DNA of 64,000 nt from Actinomadura graeca (GTDB taxonomy: Bacteria > Actinomycetota > Actinomycetes > Streptosporangiales > Streptosporangiaceae). A model generated the notes under the pieces. It was not told the origin of the DNA. It worked only from the letters and a program-made list of their open reading frames with translations, and searched no databases. Shown here piece by piece: positions 52,845 through 61,743 of this stretch (its first letter is position 1; every line of letters starts with the position of its first letter). Both the position numbers and the translations under genes were made by a program. The stretch lies in contig NZ_CP059572.1 in assembly GCF_019175365.1 (NCBI RefSeq), positions 7,502,001-7,566,000 on the forward strand, read 5' to 3'.

Positions 52845-53047
52845 GCGCGGGCTATGAGCTCGTCGGCGACACCACGATGTTCGTCATGGTGGACGCGGAG
52901 TCGGGTGACGTCGTCGGGGCCGCCTACGCCGAGGAGGGGGATCCGCGCTGGTGGCGCGGGATCCTGCACGGCCGGGTGACCCGCCTGTTCGTCCCGGCGC
53001 ACCTCCCCGACCCGCACCTGGACGTCGCCCGGCGGCTCCAGCGCTAG
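52841..53047 (+). CDS. Small protein E of the five-gene operon, 68 aa
   Basis: GTG 52841 overlaps the stop of D by 4 bp (GTGA). Reads GYELVGDTTMFVMVDAESGD, VVGAAYAEEGDPRWWRGILH, then a short basic segment ending in HLDVARRLQR. The first half looks like a beta sheet, the second a helix. No family is recognised. It is the last gene; a strong terminator starts 4 bp past its stop. Confidence 0.6.
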   Translation: MSAGYELVGDTTMFVMVDAESGDVVGAAYAEEGDPRWWRGILHGRVTRLFVPAHLPDPHLDVARRLQR

Positions 53048-53050
53048 ACC

Positions 53051-53090
53051 CCGTGGCCCCGGGTCCGGATGGGTCCACCCGGGGCCACGG
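53051..53090 (+). terminator. Terminator of the five-gene operon
   Basis: CCGTGGCCCCGGGT (53051-53064) and ACCCGGGGCCACGG (53077-53090) form a perfect 14-bp stem with a 12-nt loop, 4 bp after the last stop codon. A very strong hairpin that isolates the micro-operon from the CRISPR leader. Confidence 0.85.
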
Positions 53091-53482
53091 CATACTTCTT
53101 CGAACCGGTCGCATACTGCTGGCCAGCCGCCCGCCGACGTGGTGCACTCCCGAGTCATGGAGGCCGAGCGGCTCGGCGCGTACCGGCGGCGCAATCACCG
53201 GACGTCCGTCCGCCCCCGGTTCCGCCCCGGACGCGCTACACGACGGATCTCCACCGAGCCAGGGTGTGTGGCCGATCCTCGTCTCAGGGACGGCCCAATT
53301 GGGGCCGCCCTGCCGCGGCAAGATCCTGATTTCGCAGACCCGGGGCCGAGCCCAGATGATGATCATGACCCCTCGGCAAGAGTTGACCAGTACGCTTTGT
53401 TGCCTGCTCGTCCGAGGCCTCGGAGCCTGGCAAAGTGCTTCAAAACAACACGATCGTTCGATGAACCCGCAGGTCAGTAAGA
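53091..53482 (+). other. Probable CRISPR leader and preceding non-coding DNA
   Basis: About 390 bp without a supported gene. The last 130 bp are AT-richer than the surroundings (CAAAACAACACGATCG, GATGATGATCATG) and end CCCGCAGGTCAGTAAGA directly at the first repeat. The degenerate repeats at the other end of the array put the leader here. TTGACC at 53383 is a possible -35 element; no matching -10 is clear. Confidence 0.55.
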
Positions 53483-55155
53483 GTGCTCCCGCACACGCGG
53501 GGATGGTCCCGCGCTGCACCAGCTCGGCGGGCTGTGGTGGCTGTGCTCCCCGCACACGCGGGGATGGTCCCTCGGGGGTGCCGGTACGGGTGGTGCGGTA
53601 TTCGTGCTCCCCGCACACGCGGGGATGGTCCCTGGATGCGCAACGACGTCTCGCTCGTGGTGAAGTGCTCCCCGCACACGCGGGGATGGTCCCACTCCAC
53701 ACCACCTCACCGTCCGGCCCCTCGGGTGCTCCCCGCACACGCGGGGATGGTCCCGTGTCCGGCGTGGTCGACGGGCGGCGGGACCGGTGCTCCCCGCCTA
53801 CGCGGGGATGGTCCCACAACGGTGATCATTGGGCGACATCCTGGGATGTGCTCCCCGCCCACGCGGGGATGGTCCCATCCACCCCGAGATCCACGTCGAC
53901 CCCGGTCCGTGCTCCCCGCACACGCGGGGATGGTCCCTCGAACGGGAGCTGGGCCTCCGGTGAGTGACCGTGTTCCCCGCACACGCGGGGATGGTCCCGC
54001 GTAGACCACGACGATCGCGATCATTGGGCGGCGCTCCCCGTACACGCGGGGATGGTCCCCCGCCGACCAGAGCCGTCAGCAGCGGCGGCGGGTGCTCCCG
54101 CCCACGCGGGGATGGTCCCTATCGCTTCACCGCAGCTGGCCGGGACATGCTGTGCTCCCCGCCCACGCGGGGATGGTCCCGTGCGCAGGACGGCCCGCGC
54201 CACGTCGATGGTGTGCTCCCCGCCCACGCGGGGATGGTCCCCTGGCCTTCCACCTGGCCGACCCTGACCTGGCGTGCTCCCCGCCCACGCGGGGATGGTC
54301 CCTCCAGGACGGCGGGCTGCGCCAGGTAGGTCCAGTGCTCCCCGCCCACGCGGGGATGGTCCCCTGGCCCGGCTCCGCTGACCGGAGCCCGATCAGTGCT
54401 CCCGGCGCACGCGGGGATGGTCCCCCCTGCAATCTGCCCAAGCGGGGCGGGGACGAGTGCTCCCCGCGCACGCGGGGATGGTCCCGAGGTCAGGCTGTCC
54501 GGTCAGGGCGTCGGCAAGTGCTCCCCGCGCACGCGGGGATGGTCCGGCGTCCGACTTGATCTAGCTCTGACCTGCGCAGTGTTCCCCGCGCGCGCGGGGA
54601 ACGTCCCCTCGCCACGACCTTCGTGCACGTCGTGCAGGCGTGCTCCCCGCGCACGCGGGGATGGTCCCTCCTCGCGTACGGGCTACCCGATCGCGGCATC
54701 GTGCTCCCCGCGCACGCAGGGATGGTCCCCCAAAGGCGCCGACCATGGAGCGCGTCTACGAGTGCTCCCCGCGCACACGGGGATGGTCCCTCACAGAGAA
54801 GAAGGACAAGCCGACCGGCCAGGTGCTCCCCGCGCACGCGGGGATGGTCCCCGCCCACCCGTCTCGCGCGGGCGCCGCAGGGCGTGCTCCCCGCCCACGC
54901 GGGGATGGTCCCGGCGACGCACCCGCCTTAAAAGCGGGCTCACCGTGCTCCTCGCTCACGCTGGGATAATCTCGGCACCCGTAACGCCACCCCGTCCATG
55001 CTCAAGTGCTCCCCGCCAAGCGGGGATGGTCCCGAGATCGTCCACGGCCGCCGCGAGGTCGTCTGGTGCTCCCCGCGCACGCGGGGATGGTCCGCCGGTC
55101 GGGATCAGCGCCTGGCCGAGTGAGACGTGCTCCCCATGTACGCGGGGATGGTCCG
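53483..55155 (+). CRISPR. Type I-E CRISPR array, 28 repeats and 27 spacers
   Basis: Repeats of 29 nt begin GTGCTCCCCG, have a variable loop, and end CGGGGATGGTCCC; spacers are 32 nt, giving a 61-nt period. Repeat starts: 53483, 53543, 53604, 53665, 53726, 53787, 53848, 53909, 53970, 54031, 54092, 54152, 54213, 54274, 54335, 54396, 54457, 54518, 54579, 54640, 54701, 54762, 54823, 54884, 54945, 55006, 55066 and 55127. Repeats 1, 11 and 26 are 28 nt. The last four (54945 onward) include the most divergent ones, consistent with a leader on the left and a trailer on the right. The repeat class is that of Cas3/Cascade I-E systems; no cas gene is in this window. Stem-forming arms CCCCG/CGGGG make the crRNA handle. 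Confidence 0.97.
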
Positions 55156-55230
55156 ATGGAGGTCGGACAGGGATCCCGATGCCTGCCGCTCGCGGTAGAG
55201 CTGTCGGTACAGGTGGCCGAGTATCCGGCC

Positions 55231-55560
55231 GAGACCTGCTGACGAATGCGTGGGGACAGCAGCTTCCGCTCTGGACGCTAGAACGTCAGATGCGAAGCGT
55301 CAGGGCGAGCGTGCGTGCTGACGCGGCGAAGGCGCGCAAGAAGGACAAGGACGCGGACGTGACGGACATCCCCGCGGACTTCCGCCTTCACGACCTGCGG
55401 CACTACTTCGCGTCGCTGTTGATCGCGCCGGGTGCCGACGTGAAGACCGTCCAGGCGCCTCTACGGCACGCGTCGGCCAAGACGACGCTGGACATCTACG
55501 CGCATCCGTGACGAGTCGACCCGCGCGGCAGTCGACGCGGTTCTTGTGGCTCGCGCCTAA
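55231..55560 (+). pseudogene. C-terminal remnant of a tyrosine recombinase (phage-type integrase)
   Basis: Readable from about 55231 (LLTNAWGQQLPLWTLERQMR). It includes the catalytic box LHDLRHYFASLLIAPGADVK with the H-x-x-R pair, the second His in LRHASAKTTLDIYAHP, and Tyr in DIYAHP. The frame stops at 55509-55511, but the normal end continues in another frame from 55510 as DESTRAAVDAVLVARA to TAA 55560, so a small deletion near 55505 has removed the segment after HP. The N-terminal two thirds are absent. It abuts the CRISPR trailer and ends 18 bp before the glnA1 terminator, and marks an old insertion boundary. Confidence 0.85.
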
Positions 55561-55577
55561 CTGAGCCGGAACCAGGT

Positions 55578-55615
55578 AGGGGCGCGCTGATGTTCGGCCA
55601 GGTCAGCGCGCCCCT
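55578..55615. terminator. Bidirectional terminator between integrase remnant and glnA1
   Basis: AGGGGCGCGCTGA and TCAGCGCGCCCCT form a perfect 13-bp stem around a 12-nt loop. It ends 5 bp from the glnA1 stop codon, so it terminates glnA1, and equally the rightward remnant. Confidence 0.85.
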
Positions 55616-55620
55616 TGGTC

Positions 55621-57045
55621 CTAGATGTCGTAGTAGAGCTCGAACTCGTGGGGGTGCGGGCGGAGGCGGATGGGGTCGATCTCGAACTCGTTCTTCATCG
55701 TGATGTAGGTGTCGATGAGGTCGGGGGTGAAGACGCCGCCTTCGAGGAGGTACTCGTGGTCGGCCTCCAGGGCGGCGAGGACCTCGGGGAGGCTGCCGGG
55801 GACCTGCGGGATGGCGCGGGCCTCCTCGGGTGGGAGCTCGTAGAGGTCCTTGTCGACCGGGTCCGCGGGTTCGATCTTGTTCTTGATGCCGTCCAGGCCG
55901 GCCATGAGCATGGCGGAGAAGGCCAGGTACGGGTTGCAGGACGGGTCGGGGACGCGGAACTCGATGCGCTTGGCCTTGGGGTTGGAACCGGTGATCGGGA
56001 CGCGGATGCAGGCCGAGCGGTTGCGCTGGGAGTAGACCAGGTTGACCGGGGCCTCATAGCCCGGGACGAGGCGGTGGTAGCTGTTGACCGTCGGGTTCGT
56101 GAAGGCCAGCAGGGACGGGGCGTGCTTGAGCAGGCCGCCGATGTAGTAGCGGGCGCTGTCGGACAGGCCCGCGTAGCCGACCTCGTCGTAGAAGAGCGGC
56201 GAGCCGTCCTTCCAGAGGGACTGGTGGCAGTGCATCCCGGAGCCGTTGTCGCCGAAGATCGGCTTCGGCATGAACGTGACGGTCTTGCCCGCGTCGCGGG
56301 CGACGTTCTTGACGATGTACTTGTAGAGCATGAGCTGGTCGGCGGTCTGCAGGAGGGTGTCGAACCTGAAGTCGATCTCCGCCTGGCCCGCGGTGCCCAC
56401 CTCGTGGTGCTGCATCTCGACGTGGATGCCCGACGTCAGGAGCTGCGCGACCATCTCCGAGCGCAGGTCGGTGTAGTGGTCCATCGGCGGGACGGGGAAG
56501 TACCCGCCCTTGTAGGGGGGCTTGGCGCCGAGGTTGCCGCCGCTCTCCTCGCGTCCGGTGTTCCAGGCGCCCTCGATGGAGTCGAGGTAGTAGTAGCCGG
56601 CGTTCTGCTTCGTCTCGAACCGGACGTCGTCGAAGATGTAGAACTCGGCCTCGGGCCCGAAGTAACAGGTGTCGGCGATGCCGGTGCCGCGCAGGTAGTC
56701 CTGCGCCTTCTTGGCGACGTTGCGGGGGTCGCGGCTGTAGGGCTCGCCCGTCAGGGGGTCGTGGACGAAGAAGTTCAGGATCAGCGTCTTGTGCTGGCGG
56801 AACGGGTCGACCACCGCGGTGGACGGGTCGGGGAGCAGCAGCATGTCGGACTCGTGGATCTCCTGGAATCCGCGGACCGACGAGCCGTCGAACATCAGCC
56901 CCTCGCTGAAGACGCTCTCGCCGAAGCTCTCCACCGGGAAGGTGAAGTGCTGCATCTTGCCCGGCAGGTCCACGAACCGGCAGTCGACGAACCGGACTCC
57001 TTCGTTCCTGATGAAGCCCAGGACCTCTTCGGCGCTGCTGAACAT
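55621..57045 (-). CDS. glnA: Glutamine synthetase, type I
   Basis: 474-residue cytoplasmic enzyme joining glutamate and ammonium with ATP. ATG 57045 has AAGGAGG 4-5 nt upstream. Motifs: [34 protein letters not shown], the adenylylation segment [10 protein letters not shown] near residue 405 with Tyr, [18 protein letters not shown] and [20 protein letters not shown]. This is the GlnA1 paralogue, whose Tyr can be modified by the GlnE in this window. A full GlnR box lies 50-88 bp upstream, so it is presumably induced under nitrogen limitation. Confidence 0.97.
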   Translation of the reverse strand: MFSSAEEVLGFIRNEGVRFVDCRFVDLPGKMQHFTFPVESFGESVFSEGLMFDGSSVRGFQEIHESDMLLLPDPSTAVVDPFRQHKTLILNFFVHDPLTGEPYSRDPRNVAKKAQDYLRGTGIADTCYFGPEAEFYIFDDVRFETKQNAGYYYLDSIEGAWNTGREESGGNLGAKPPYKGGYFPVPPMDHYTDLRSEMVAQLLTSGIHVEMQHHEVGTAGQAEIDFRFDTLLQTADQLMLYKYIVKNVARDAGKTVTFMPKPIFGDNGSGMHCHQSLWKDGSPLFYDEVGYAGLSDSARYYIGGLLKHAPSLLAFTNPTVNSYHRLVPGYEAPVNLVYSQRNRSACIRVPITGSNPKAKRIEFRVPDPSCNPYLAFSAMLMAGLDGIKNKIEPADPVDKDLYELPPEEARAIPQVPGSLPEVLAALEADHEYLLEGGVFTPDLIDTYITMKNEFEIDPIRLRPHPHEFELYYDI

Positions 57046-57095
57046 GCCGCCTCCTTGGGGCGCTCGTGGGGGTTTCTGCAGGCTACGGACGCGCC

Positions 57096-57133
57096 GTTTC
57101 CCGGCCGTGTCCCATGTGTTTCGGCCGTGTTAC
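57096..57133 (-). promoter_or_regulatory. GlnR box upstream of glnA1
   Basis: Read leftward, GTAAC-N6-GAAAC-N6-GACAC-N6-GAAAC is a four-part GlnR site with perfect spacing (57129-57133, 57118-57122, 57107-57111, 57096-57100). It matches the actinobacterial consensus gTnAc-N6-GaAAc in both repeats and sits 50-88 bp ahead of the start codon. GlnR is known to activate glnA in actinomycetes. Confidence 0.85.
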
Positions 57134-57205
57134 GCCGTCACAGCCTGATCTCTGCCCCGGGACGGTGGGGCGGAACCCCGTGGAGTGACCGGATAGCGTA
57201 GGGAC

Positions 57206-57682
57206 ATGACCAGTGGCAAGCAGCGGGACGCGCGGTGGACGCAGACCTGGCTCAGCGGCGCGCGCGCGGCGGGGGCCGATCTCGGACAGCCGGGGGAGCG
57301 GCTCGGGCTTCCGGGGAGCGGAAGCGGGGCCGTCGCGGGCTACGGACGCAGGCTGGTCGCGCTCTTCGTCGACTGGGGGCTGTCGATGCTCGTCGCGAGC
57401 CTGCTCGCGCGGACGCTGGACTGGTCGCCGTCCCAGCGCAGCCTGTGGACGCTGATCATCTTCGGGATCCAGGCGTGGCTGCTGACCGGCGCCGCGGGCA
57501 CGACGCTCGGCAAGCGGCTGTGCGGGATCCGGGTCGTCCGGGTGGACGGGCGCCCGGTGGGGCTCGGCTGGTCGCTGGCCCGGGCGGCGCTGCTCCTCCT
57601 GGTCATCCCCGCGCTGCTGTGGGACCGGGACTACCGCGGCCTGCACGACCGGGCGGCGAACACCGTGGTCGTGGGCCTGTAG
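57206..57682 (+). CDS. RDD family membrane protein
   Basis: 158 residues, ATG 57206. The RDD pattern is GYGRRLVALFVDWGLSMLVA (R then D in the first helix), followed by a second helix (LWTLIIFGIQAWLLTGA) and GTTLGKRLCGIRVVRVDGRP, a third helix and LHDRAANTVVV. The function of this small family is poorly known; some members are sodium or ion antiporters. Divergent from glnA1. It is adjacent to DUF4191 on the opposite strand, an arrangement found beside lipA in other actinomycetes. Confidence 0.9.
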   Translation: MTSGKQRDARWTQTWLSGARAAGADLGQPGERLGLPGSGSGAVAGYGRRLVALFVDWGLSMLVASLLARTLDWSPSQRSLWTLIIFGIQAWLLTGAAGTTLGKRLCGIRVVRVDGRPVGLGWSLARAALLLLVIPALLWDRDYRGLHDRAANTVVVGL

Positions 57683-57706
57683 GGCCGCGCCCACGCTGGG
57701 CCGTGC

Positions 57707-58402
57707 TCAGCGCATCTTCGGCTTGGGGCCCTTCGGCATCTTGGCGCCCTTCGGCATCGGGCCCTTCGGCATCTGCATGGAGCGCGGCAGCGCCTGGAGC
57801 CGGTCGTTCAGCTCCGACACCTGGCCCTTGGTGAGGTTGCGCGGCAGCTTCATCAGGTGCCGCTGCAGCTTGTCGACCGGGACCTGGCCCTCGTCCTCGC
57901 CGACCTGCACGTCGTAGATCGGGACCTGCTGGGCGGCGCGGGAGATGCGCTTCTTCTCCGCGCCGAGGAGCTGACCGACGCGGTTGCGGGGGCCCTCCGA
58001 CACCAGCACCACGCCCGCGCGGCCGACCGCGCGGTGCACCATGTCGAGGTTGCGGTTGCCGCTCACCGCCTCGGTGACCGTCCAGCCGCCGCGCATGTTC
58101 TTCAGGATCGCGGCGGCCGCGCCCGGCTGCCCGGAGATCACCTTGTACTGCGCCCGCTGTGCCAGCTGGCCGAAGACGATCATGCCGACGGCGAACGCCG
58201 CGAGGATCCCGAGCGGGACGAAGAACCAGAGCTGGCCGATGAACAGCCCGACCAGGACGACGACGACCAGGGTGCCGATCGCCGAGGCGAAGACGATCGG
58301 GAGGGCCTTCGGATCCGCCTGCCGGAGGACCTGGGCGACCATGCGGATCTGCTTGAGGCGGCCCGGACGCTCCTGGGCCCCGTCCGTGGGCTGTTTCGTC
58401 AT
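57707..58402 (-). CDS. DUF4191 membrane protein
   Basis: 231 residues. Two hydrophobic segments at about 38-85 (IVFASAIGTLVVVVLVGLFI and a second), then a soluble domain with RGGWTVTEAVSGNRNLDMVH and RAGVVLVSEGPRNRVGQLLG. The C-terminal tail is basic and repetitive: MPKGPMPKGAKMPKGPKPK. The family is confined to actinobacteria and lies next to lipA; function unknown. The Pro/Lys tail is likely disordered. It is 69 bp downstream of lipA on the same strand. Confidence 0.88.
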   Translation of the reverse strand: MTKQPTDGAQERPGRLKQIRMVAQVLRQADPKALPIVFASAIGTLVVVVLVGLFIGQLWFFVPLGILAAFAVGMIVFGQLAQRAQYKVISGQPGAAAAILKNMRGGWTVTEAVSGNRNLDMVHRAVGRAGVVLVSEGPRNRVGQLLGAEKKRISRAAQQVPIYDVQVGEDEGQVPVDKLQRHLMKLPRNLTKGQVSELNDRLQALPRSMQMPKGPMPKGAKMPKGPKPKMR

Positions 58403-58471
58403 GCAATCAAGGATAGTCGTGCCGAAGGCCCCGTTCCGACCGCCCCGGCCCCTCCCCGGGGCGCCGGGCCG

Positions 58472-59401
58472 TCACCCCTCGCGGGCCTCGATCGCCTGCT
58501 TGTAGAGGCGCCCGGCGCGGTAGCTCGACCGGACGAGCGGCCCCGACATGACACCGGCGAACCCGATCTCCTCGGCCTCGGCGGACAGCTCGACGAACTC
58601 CTCCGGCTTCACCCACCGCTCGACCGGGTGGTGGCGGGGGCTCGGCCGCAGGTACTGGGTGATGGTGATCAGCTCGCACCCGGCCTCGTACAGGTCGCGC
58701 AGCGCGGCGGAGACCTCCTCGCGGGTCTCGCCCATGCCGAGGATCAGGTTGGACTTGGTGACCAGCCCGTCCTCGCGTGCCCGGGTGATGACCTCCAGGG
58801 AGCGCTCGTAGCGGAACCCGGGGCGGATGCGCTTGAAGATCCGCGGGACGGTCTCCACGTTGTGCGCCAGCACCTCGGGGCGGGACGAGAAGACCTCGGC
58901 GAGCTGCCCGGGGTCGGCGTTGAAGTCGGGGATCAGCAGCTCGACGCCGCAGCCGGGGACCGCCGCGTGGATCCGCCGGACGGTCTCGGCGTACAGCCAG
59001 GCGCCGCCGTCCTCCAGGTCGTCGCGGGCGACGCCGGTGACGGTGGCGTACTTCAGGCCCATCGTCGCCACGGACTCGGCGACGCGGCGCGGCTCGTCCC
59101 GGTCGAGCTCGGCGGGCCTGCCCGTGTCGATCTGGCAGAAGTCGCAGCGGCGGGTGCACTGGTCGCCGCCGATGAGGAAGGTGGCCTCGCGGTCCTCCCA
59201 GCATTCGAAGATGTTGGGGCAGCCCGCCTCCTGGCACACCGTGTGCAGGCCCTCGGACTTCACCAGGCCCGTGAGCTCCCGGTACTGCGGGCCCATCTTC
59301 AGCCGCGTCTTGATCCATTCGGGCTTGCGCTCGATGGGGGTCTGGCTGTTGCGGGCCTCGATGCGCAGGAGCCTGCGCCCCTCAGGTGTCACCGTCGTCA
59401 C
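58472..59401 (-). CDS. lipA: Lipoyl synthase
   Basis: 309-residue radical-SAM iron-sulfur enzyme that inserts sulfur into octanoyl groups on lipoyl domains. GTG 59401 is used because it begins the family's [20 protein letters not shown] (M at 59437 adds unrelated residues). The auxiliary cluster motif is [12 protein letters not shown], the radical-SAM motif CTRRCDFC, and the C-terminal Ser ligand [10 protein letters not shown]. Part of the lipoylation block with lipB and, further right, sucB. Its transcript probably extends into DUF4191. Confidence 0.96.
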   Translation of the reverse strand: MTTVTPEGRRLLRIEARNSQTPIERKPEWIKTRLKMGPQYRELTGLVKSEGLHTVCQEAGCPNIFECWEDREATFLIGGDQCTRRCDFCQIDTGRPAELDRDEPRRVAESVATMGLKYATVTGVARDDLEDGGAWLYAETVRRIHAAVPGCGVELLIPDFNADPGQLAEVFSSRPEVLAHNVETVPRIFKRIRPGFRYERSLEVITRAREDGLVTKSNLILGMGETREEVSAALRDLYEAGCELITITQYLRPSPRHHPVERWVKPEEFVELSAEAEEIGFAGVMSGPLVRSSYRAGRLYKQAIEAREG

Positions 59402-59608
59402 CCGTTCAGGGTACGTCGCGGCCGGCGGCACCGGCACATCCGGCCCCCGCCGCGCCCGTCCGGGCTCGAAGACGTATCGGAGCGATCTCGAACGCGTGAC
59501 AAGACCCGGTTTCGCCTTGCCGATTCGCGTGTTTCCGTCGTTGGCGGCAGTGGATCTCTCTAGGGTGACTCCCTGTCGTCACGCAACAGCGTTAGCAGGA
59601 GGACCGCA

Positions 59609-60118
59609 GTGGGTCTGGCAATGTCGTACCTCAGGGTGCCGCCGGTGCTGGAGGGGGAGCCGGATCCCGGCCGCATCGCCCGCCACATCTTCGGCACCCC
59701 CGACTGGCGCCGCCGGAGCGCCTCGGAGCTGTTCGATCTCGGTGCCGCCTGGCAGGCGATGCACTACCTCGTCACCGGCGACCCCTGGGAGGGACGCCAG
59801 CCCGAGGCGGACGCGGTGTGCGGCGGGCGGCTCCTCACCGAGGACGGCGCCGACGAGCTCGGCATGGACGTGATCTTCCTGGCGCCCGAGCGCGTCAAGC
59901 CCGCCGCGGACCACCTGGCCGCGACGCCGTTCGGCGCTGTCGCCGGGCGGTACGACCCGGCGGCGATGGCCGAGGCGGGGGTGCAGGACGCCCGCGACCT
60001 CGACGACGCGGCCCGCGACCGCGTCCTCAAACCCGCCTACGAGGGCCTGACCGCCTTCTTCACCGCGGCGGCGACCGGCGGCCAGGCCGTCTACAAGGTG
60101 ATGGCCCCCCGGTCCTGA
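59609..60118 (+). CDS. DUF1877 (YfbM-like) protein
   Basis: 169 residues, GTG start with GGAGG 7 nt upstream. Hallmarks are LFDLGAAWQAMHYLVTGDPW and VCGGRLLTEDGADEL, then VIFLAPERVKPAADHL, the pattern of the DUF1877 family. Soluble, function unknown. It sits on the opposite strand between lipA and lipB, breaking what is otherwise a one-directional lipoylation block. Confidence 0.82.
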   Translation: MGLAMSYLRVPPVLEGEPDPGRIARHIFGTPDWRRRSASELFDLGAAWQAMHYLVTGDPWEGRQPEADAVCGGRLLTEDGADELGMDVIFLAPERVKPAADHLAATPFGAVAGRYDPAAMAEAGVQDARDLDDAARDRVLKPAYEGLTAFFTAAATGGQAVYKVMAPRS

Positions 60119-60143
60119 CCCCGCCCCGGCGGCCCGCCGGGCG

Positions 60144-60908
60144 TCACCGCGCCGGGAGCGAGCCCACGGGGCGGTGGACGGTGCCCGCGGCCCCGAGGAC
60201 CCGGGCCAGGTGCTGCTCGGCCAGCGGGGTGACCTCAGCGACCGTGACCGTGCGGCCAAGCTCGCGGCTGAGGCTCGTGGAGCCCGCGTCCCGGATCCCG
60301 CAAGGGACGATCTTGTCGAACCAGCCCATGTCGTTGTCGCAGTTGAGCTGGAAGCCGTGCATCGTCACGCCCTGCGAGACCCGGATGCCGATGGAGCCGA
60401 TCTTGCGGTCGGGGGTCCCGGAGACCCACAGCCCGCTGCGGCCCTCGACGGTGTGGGTGTCCAGGCCGAGCTCGGCGCAGACGCCCGTCATCATCTCCTC
60501 CAGCAGCCGCACGTACGCGACCACGTCGACGGGGTCGGGGAGCCGCACGATCGGGTAGCCGGTCAGCTGCCCCGGGCCATGCCAGGTGATCTTGCCGCCG
60601 CGGTCGACGTCCACGACGGGGGCGCCGGGGTCGCCGAGCGGGCGGTCGGCCGCCCCGGTGCGCTTGCCGGCCGTGTACACCGGCTCGTGCTCCATCAGCA
60701 GGACGGTGTCGGGGATCTCCTCGGCGATCCGCAGGGCGTGGGTGCGCTTCTGCAGAGCCCAGCCGTCCATGTACGGGACGGCGGCCGTCCCGAACCCCAC
60801 GTGGACGACCACCAGCCCGCCTGTGCCGGGACCGGGCCCGGGACCGGGCGGCCGCTCCCCGGCGGTTCCGATGGACTGGGGCGCCTCGCGTACGTCTACA
60901 TCGCTCAC
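60144..60908 (-). CDS. lipB: Octanoyltransferase
   Basis: 254 residues from GTG 60908. It transfers octanoate from acyl carrier protein to lipoyl domains. Motifs: [40 protein letters not shown], the catalytic Lys in [15 protein letters not shown] and Cys in [15 protein letters not shown]. The N-terminal 30 residues are Pro/Gly-rich and may not all be translated; a shorter start near VHVGFG would give a more typical length. Works with LipA. Confidence 0.93.
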   Translation of the reverse strand: MSDVDVREAPQSIGTAGERPPGPGPGPGTGGLVVVHVGFGTAAVPYMDGWALQKRTHALRIAEEIPDTVLLMEHEPVYTAGKRTGAADRPLGDPGAPVVDVDRGGKITWHGPGQLTGYPIVRLPDPVDVVAYVRLLEEMMTGVCAELGLDTHTVEGRSGLWVSGTPDRKIGSIGIRVSQGVTMHGFQLNCDNDMGWFDKIVPCGIRDAGSTSLSRELGRTVTVAEVTPLAEQHLARVLGAAGTVHRPVGSLPAR

Positions 60909-60922
60909 GCCCGCCAGCTTAC

Positions 60923-61660
60923 TTACAGGGCCGCCAGCAGCCGCGGCTCCAGGCGGGCCTCCTTGGCGGTGCCCGGGCCGTCCGGCTCCAGCCGGTAGGC
61001 GCCCGCCTCCGGCCGGTACGACACGGCCTGGACGAACTCCGTCCCGACGTAGTGCAGGGCGACCGACTCGTCCGCCGCGTACCCGCCGGGGAGGGTTCCC
61101 TCGCCGACGAGCTGCTGGAGCAGCGGGCGGCGCTGCGGGTCGCTGTCGTAGTGCACGCCGCACGAGTACGGCAGGAACCCGAGCCCGTCCGTCAGCGGAC
61201 GGAGCTGGGGGCCGTAGGAGTCGGTGTTGCCGCCCACGTGCCAGCACAGCGCGCCCGCGCTCTGCCCGGACAGGACCACGCCCTCGTGCCACGCCTCGCG
61301 CATGATCTCGTCGAGGCCGTGCAGGCGCCACAGGGCGAGCAGGTTCGCGACGCTGCCGCCGGACACGTACACCAGGTCCTGGGTGAGCAGGTGGGCGCGC
61401 ATGTCCGGCACGTTCGGCATCGGGAACAGCGCGAGGTGGCTGACCTCGGCGTCCATCGAGGAGAACGCGGCGTAGAAGCGCGCGATGTAGGCGTCGCCGT
61501 CACCGACCGCCGTCGTCAGGAAGCAGACCCTCGGACGGTCCTGGCCGGTCAGGTCCAGCGCGTAGCGCAGCAGCGGGCTCGGGGACAGTCCCTCCCGGCC
61601 GTCCGGGACGAAGGTCCCGCCGCCGATCGCGAGGATGTGCGGCTGTCCGTCGGTGCTCAT
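60923..61660 (-). CDS. Peptidase S51 family protein (dipeptidase E/cyanophycinase-like)
   Basis: 245 residues, ATG 61660 with AGGAGGGTG upstream. The serine nucleophile is in [14 protein letters not shown]; upstream is [35 protein letters not shown] at the N-terminus is family-typical. A cytoplasmic peptidase that cleaves Asp-X dipeptides or related peptides is likely. It lies 14 bp upstream of lipB, same strand, with which it may be cotranscribed. Confidence 0.88.
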   Translation of the reverse strand: MSTDGQPHILAIGGGTFVPDGREGLSPSPLLRYALDLTGQDRPRVCFLTTAVGDGDAYIARFYAAFSSMDAEVSHLALFPMPNVPDMRAHLLTQDLVYVSGGSVANLLALWRLHGLDEIMREAWHEGVVLSGQSAGALCWHVGGNTDSYGPQLRPLTDGLGFLPYSCGVHYDSDPQRRPLLQQLVGEGTLPGGYAADESVALHYVGTEFVQAVSYRPEAGAYRLEPDGPGTAKEARLEPRLLAAL

Positions 61661-61743
61661 TCACCCTCCTCTGGGCCCGGTGTCTCATTGTCACCGTATG
61701 GCCGCTGATCGGGACCGGGCCCGACTTTGACGTTTCTTGAGAG

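Noticed and set aside
53483..55155. Several repetitive open frames through the CRISPR array
   Set aside because: They arise from the 61-nt periodic repeats and are not proteins; the array is non-coding.
55231..57206. A tRNA gene as integration site beside the integrase remnant
   Set aside because: No tRNA-like fold or CCA end could be found next to the remnant; the right side is a terminator and glnA1.
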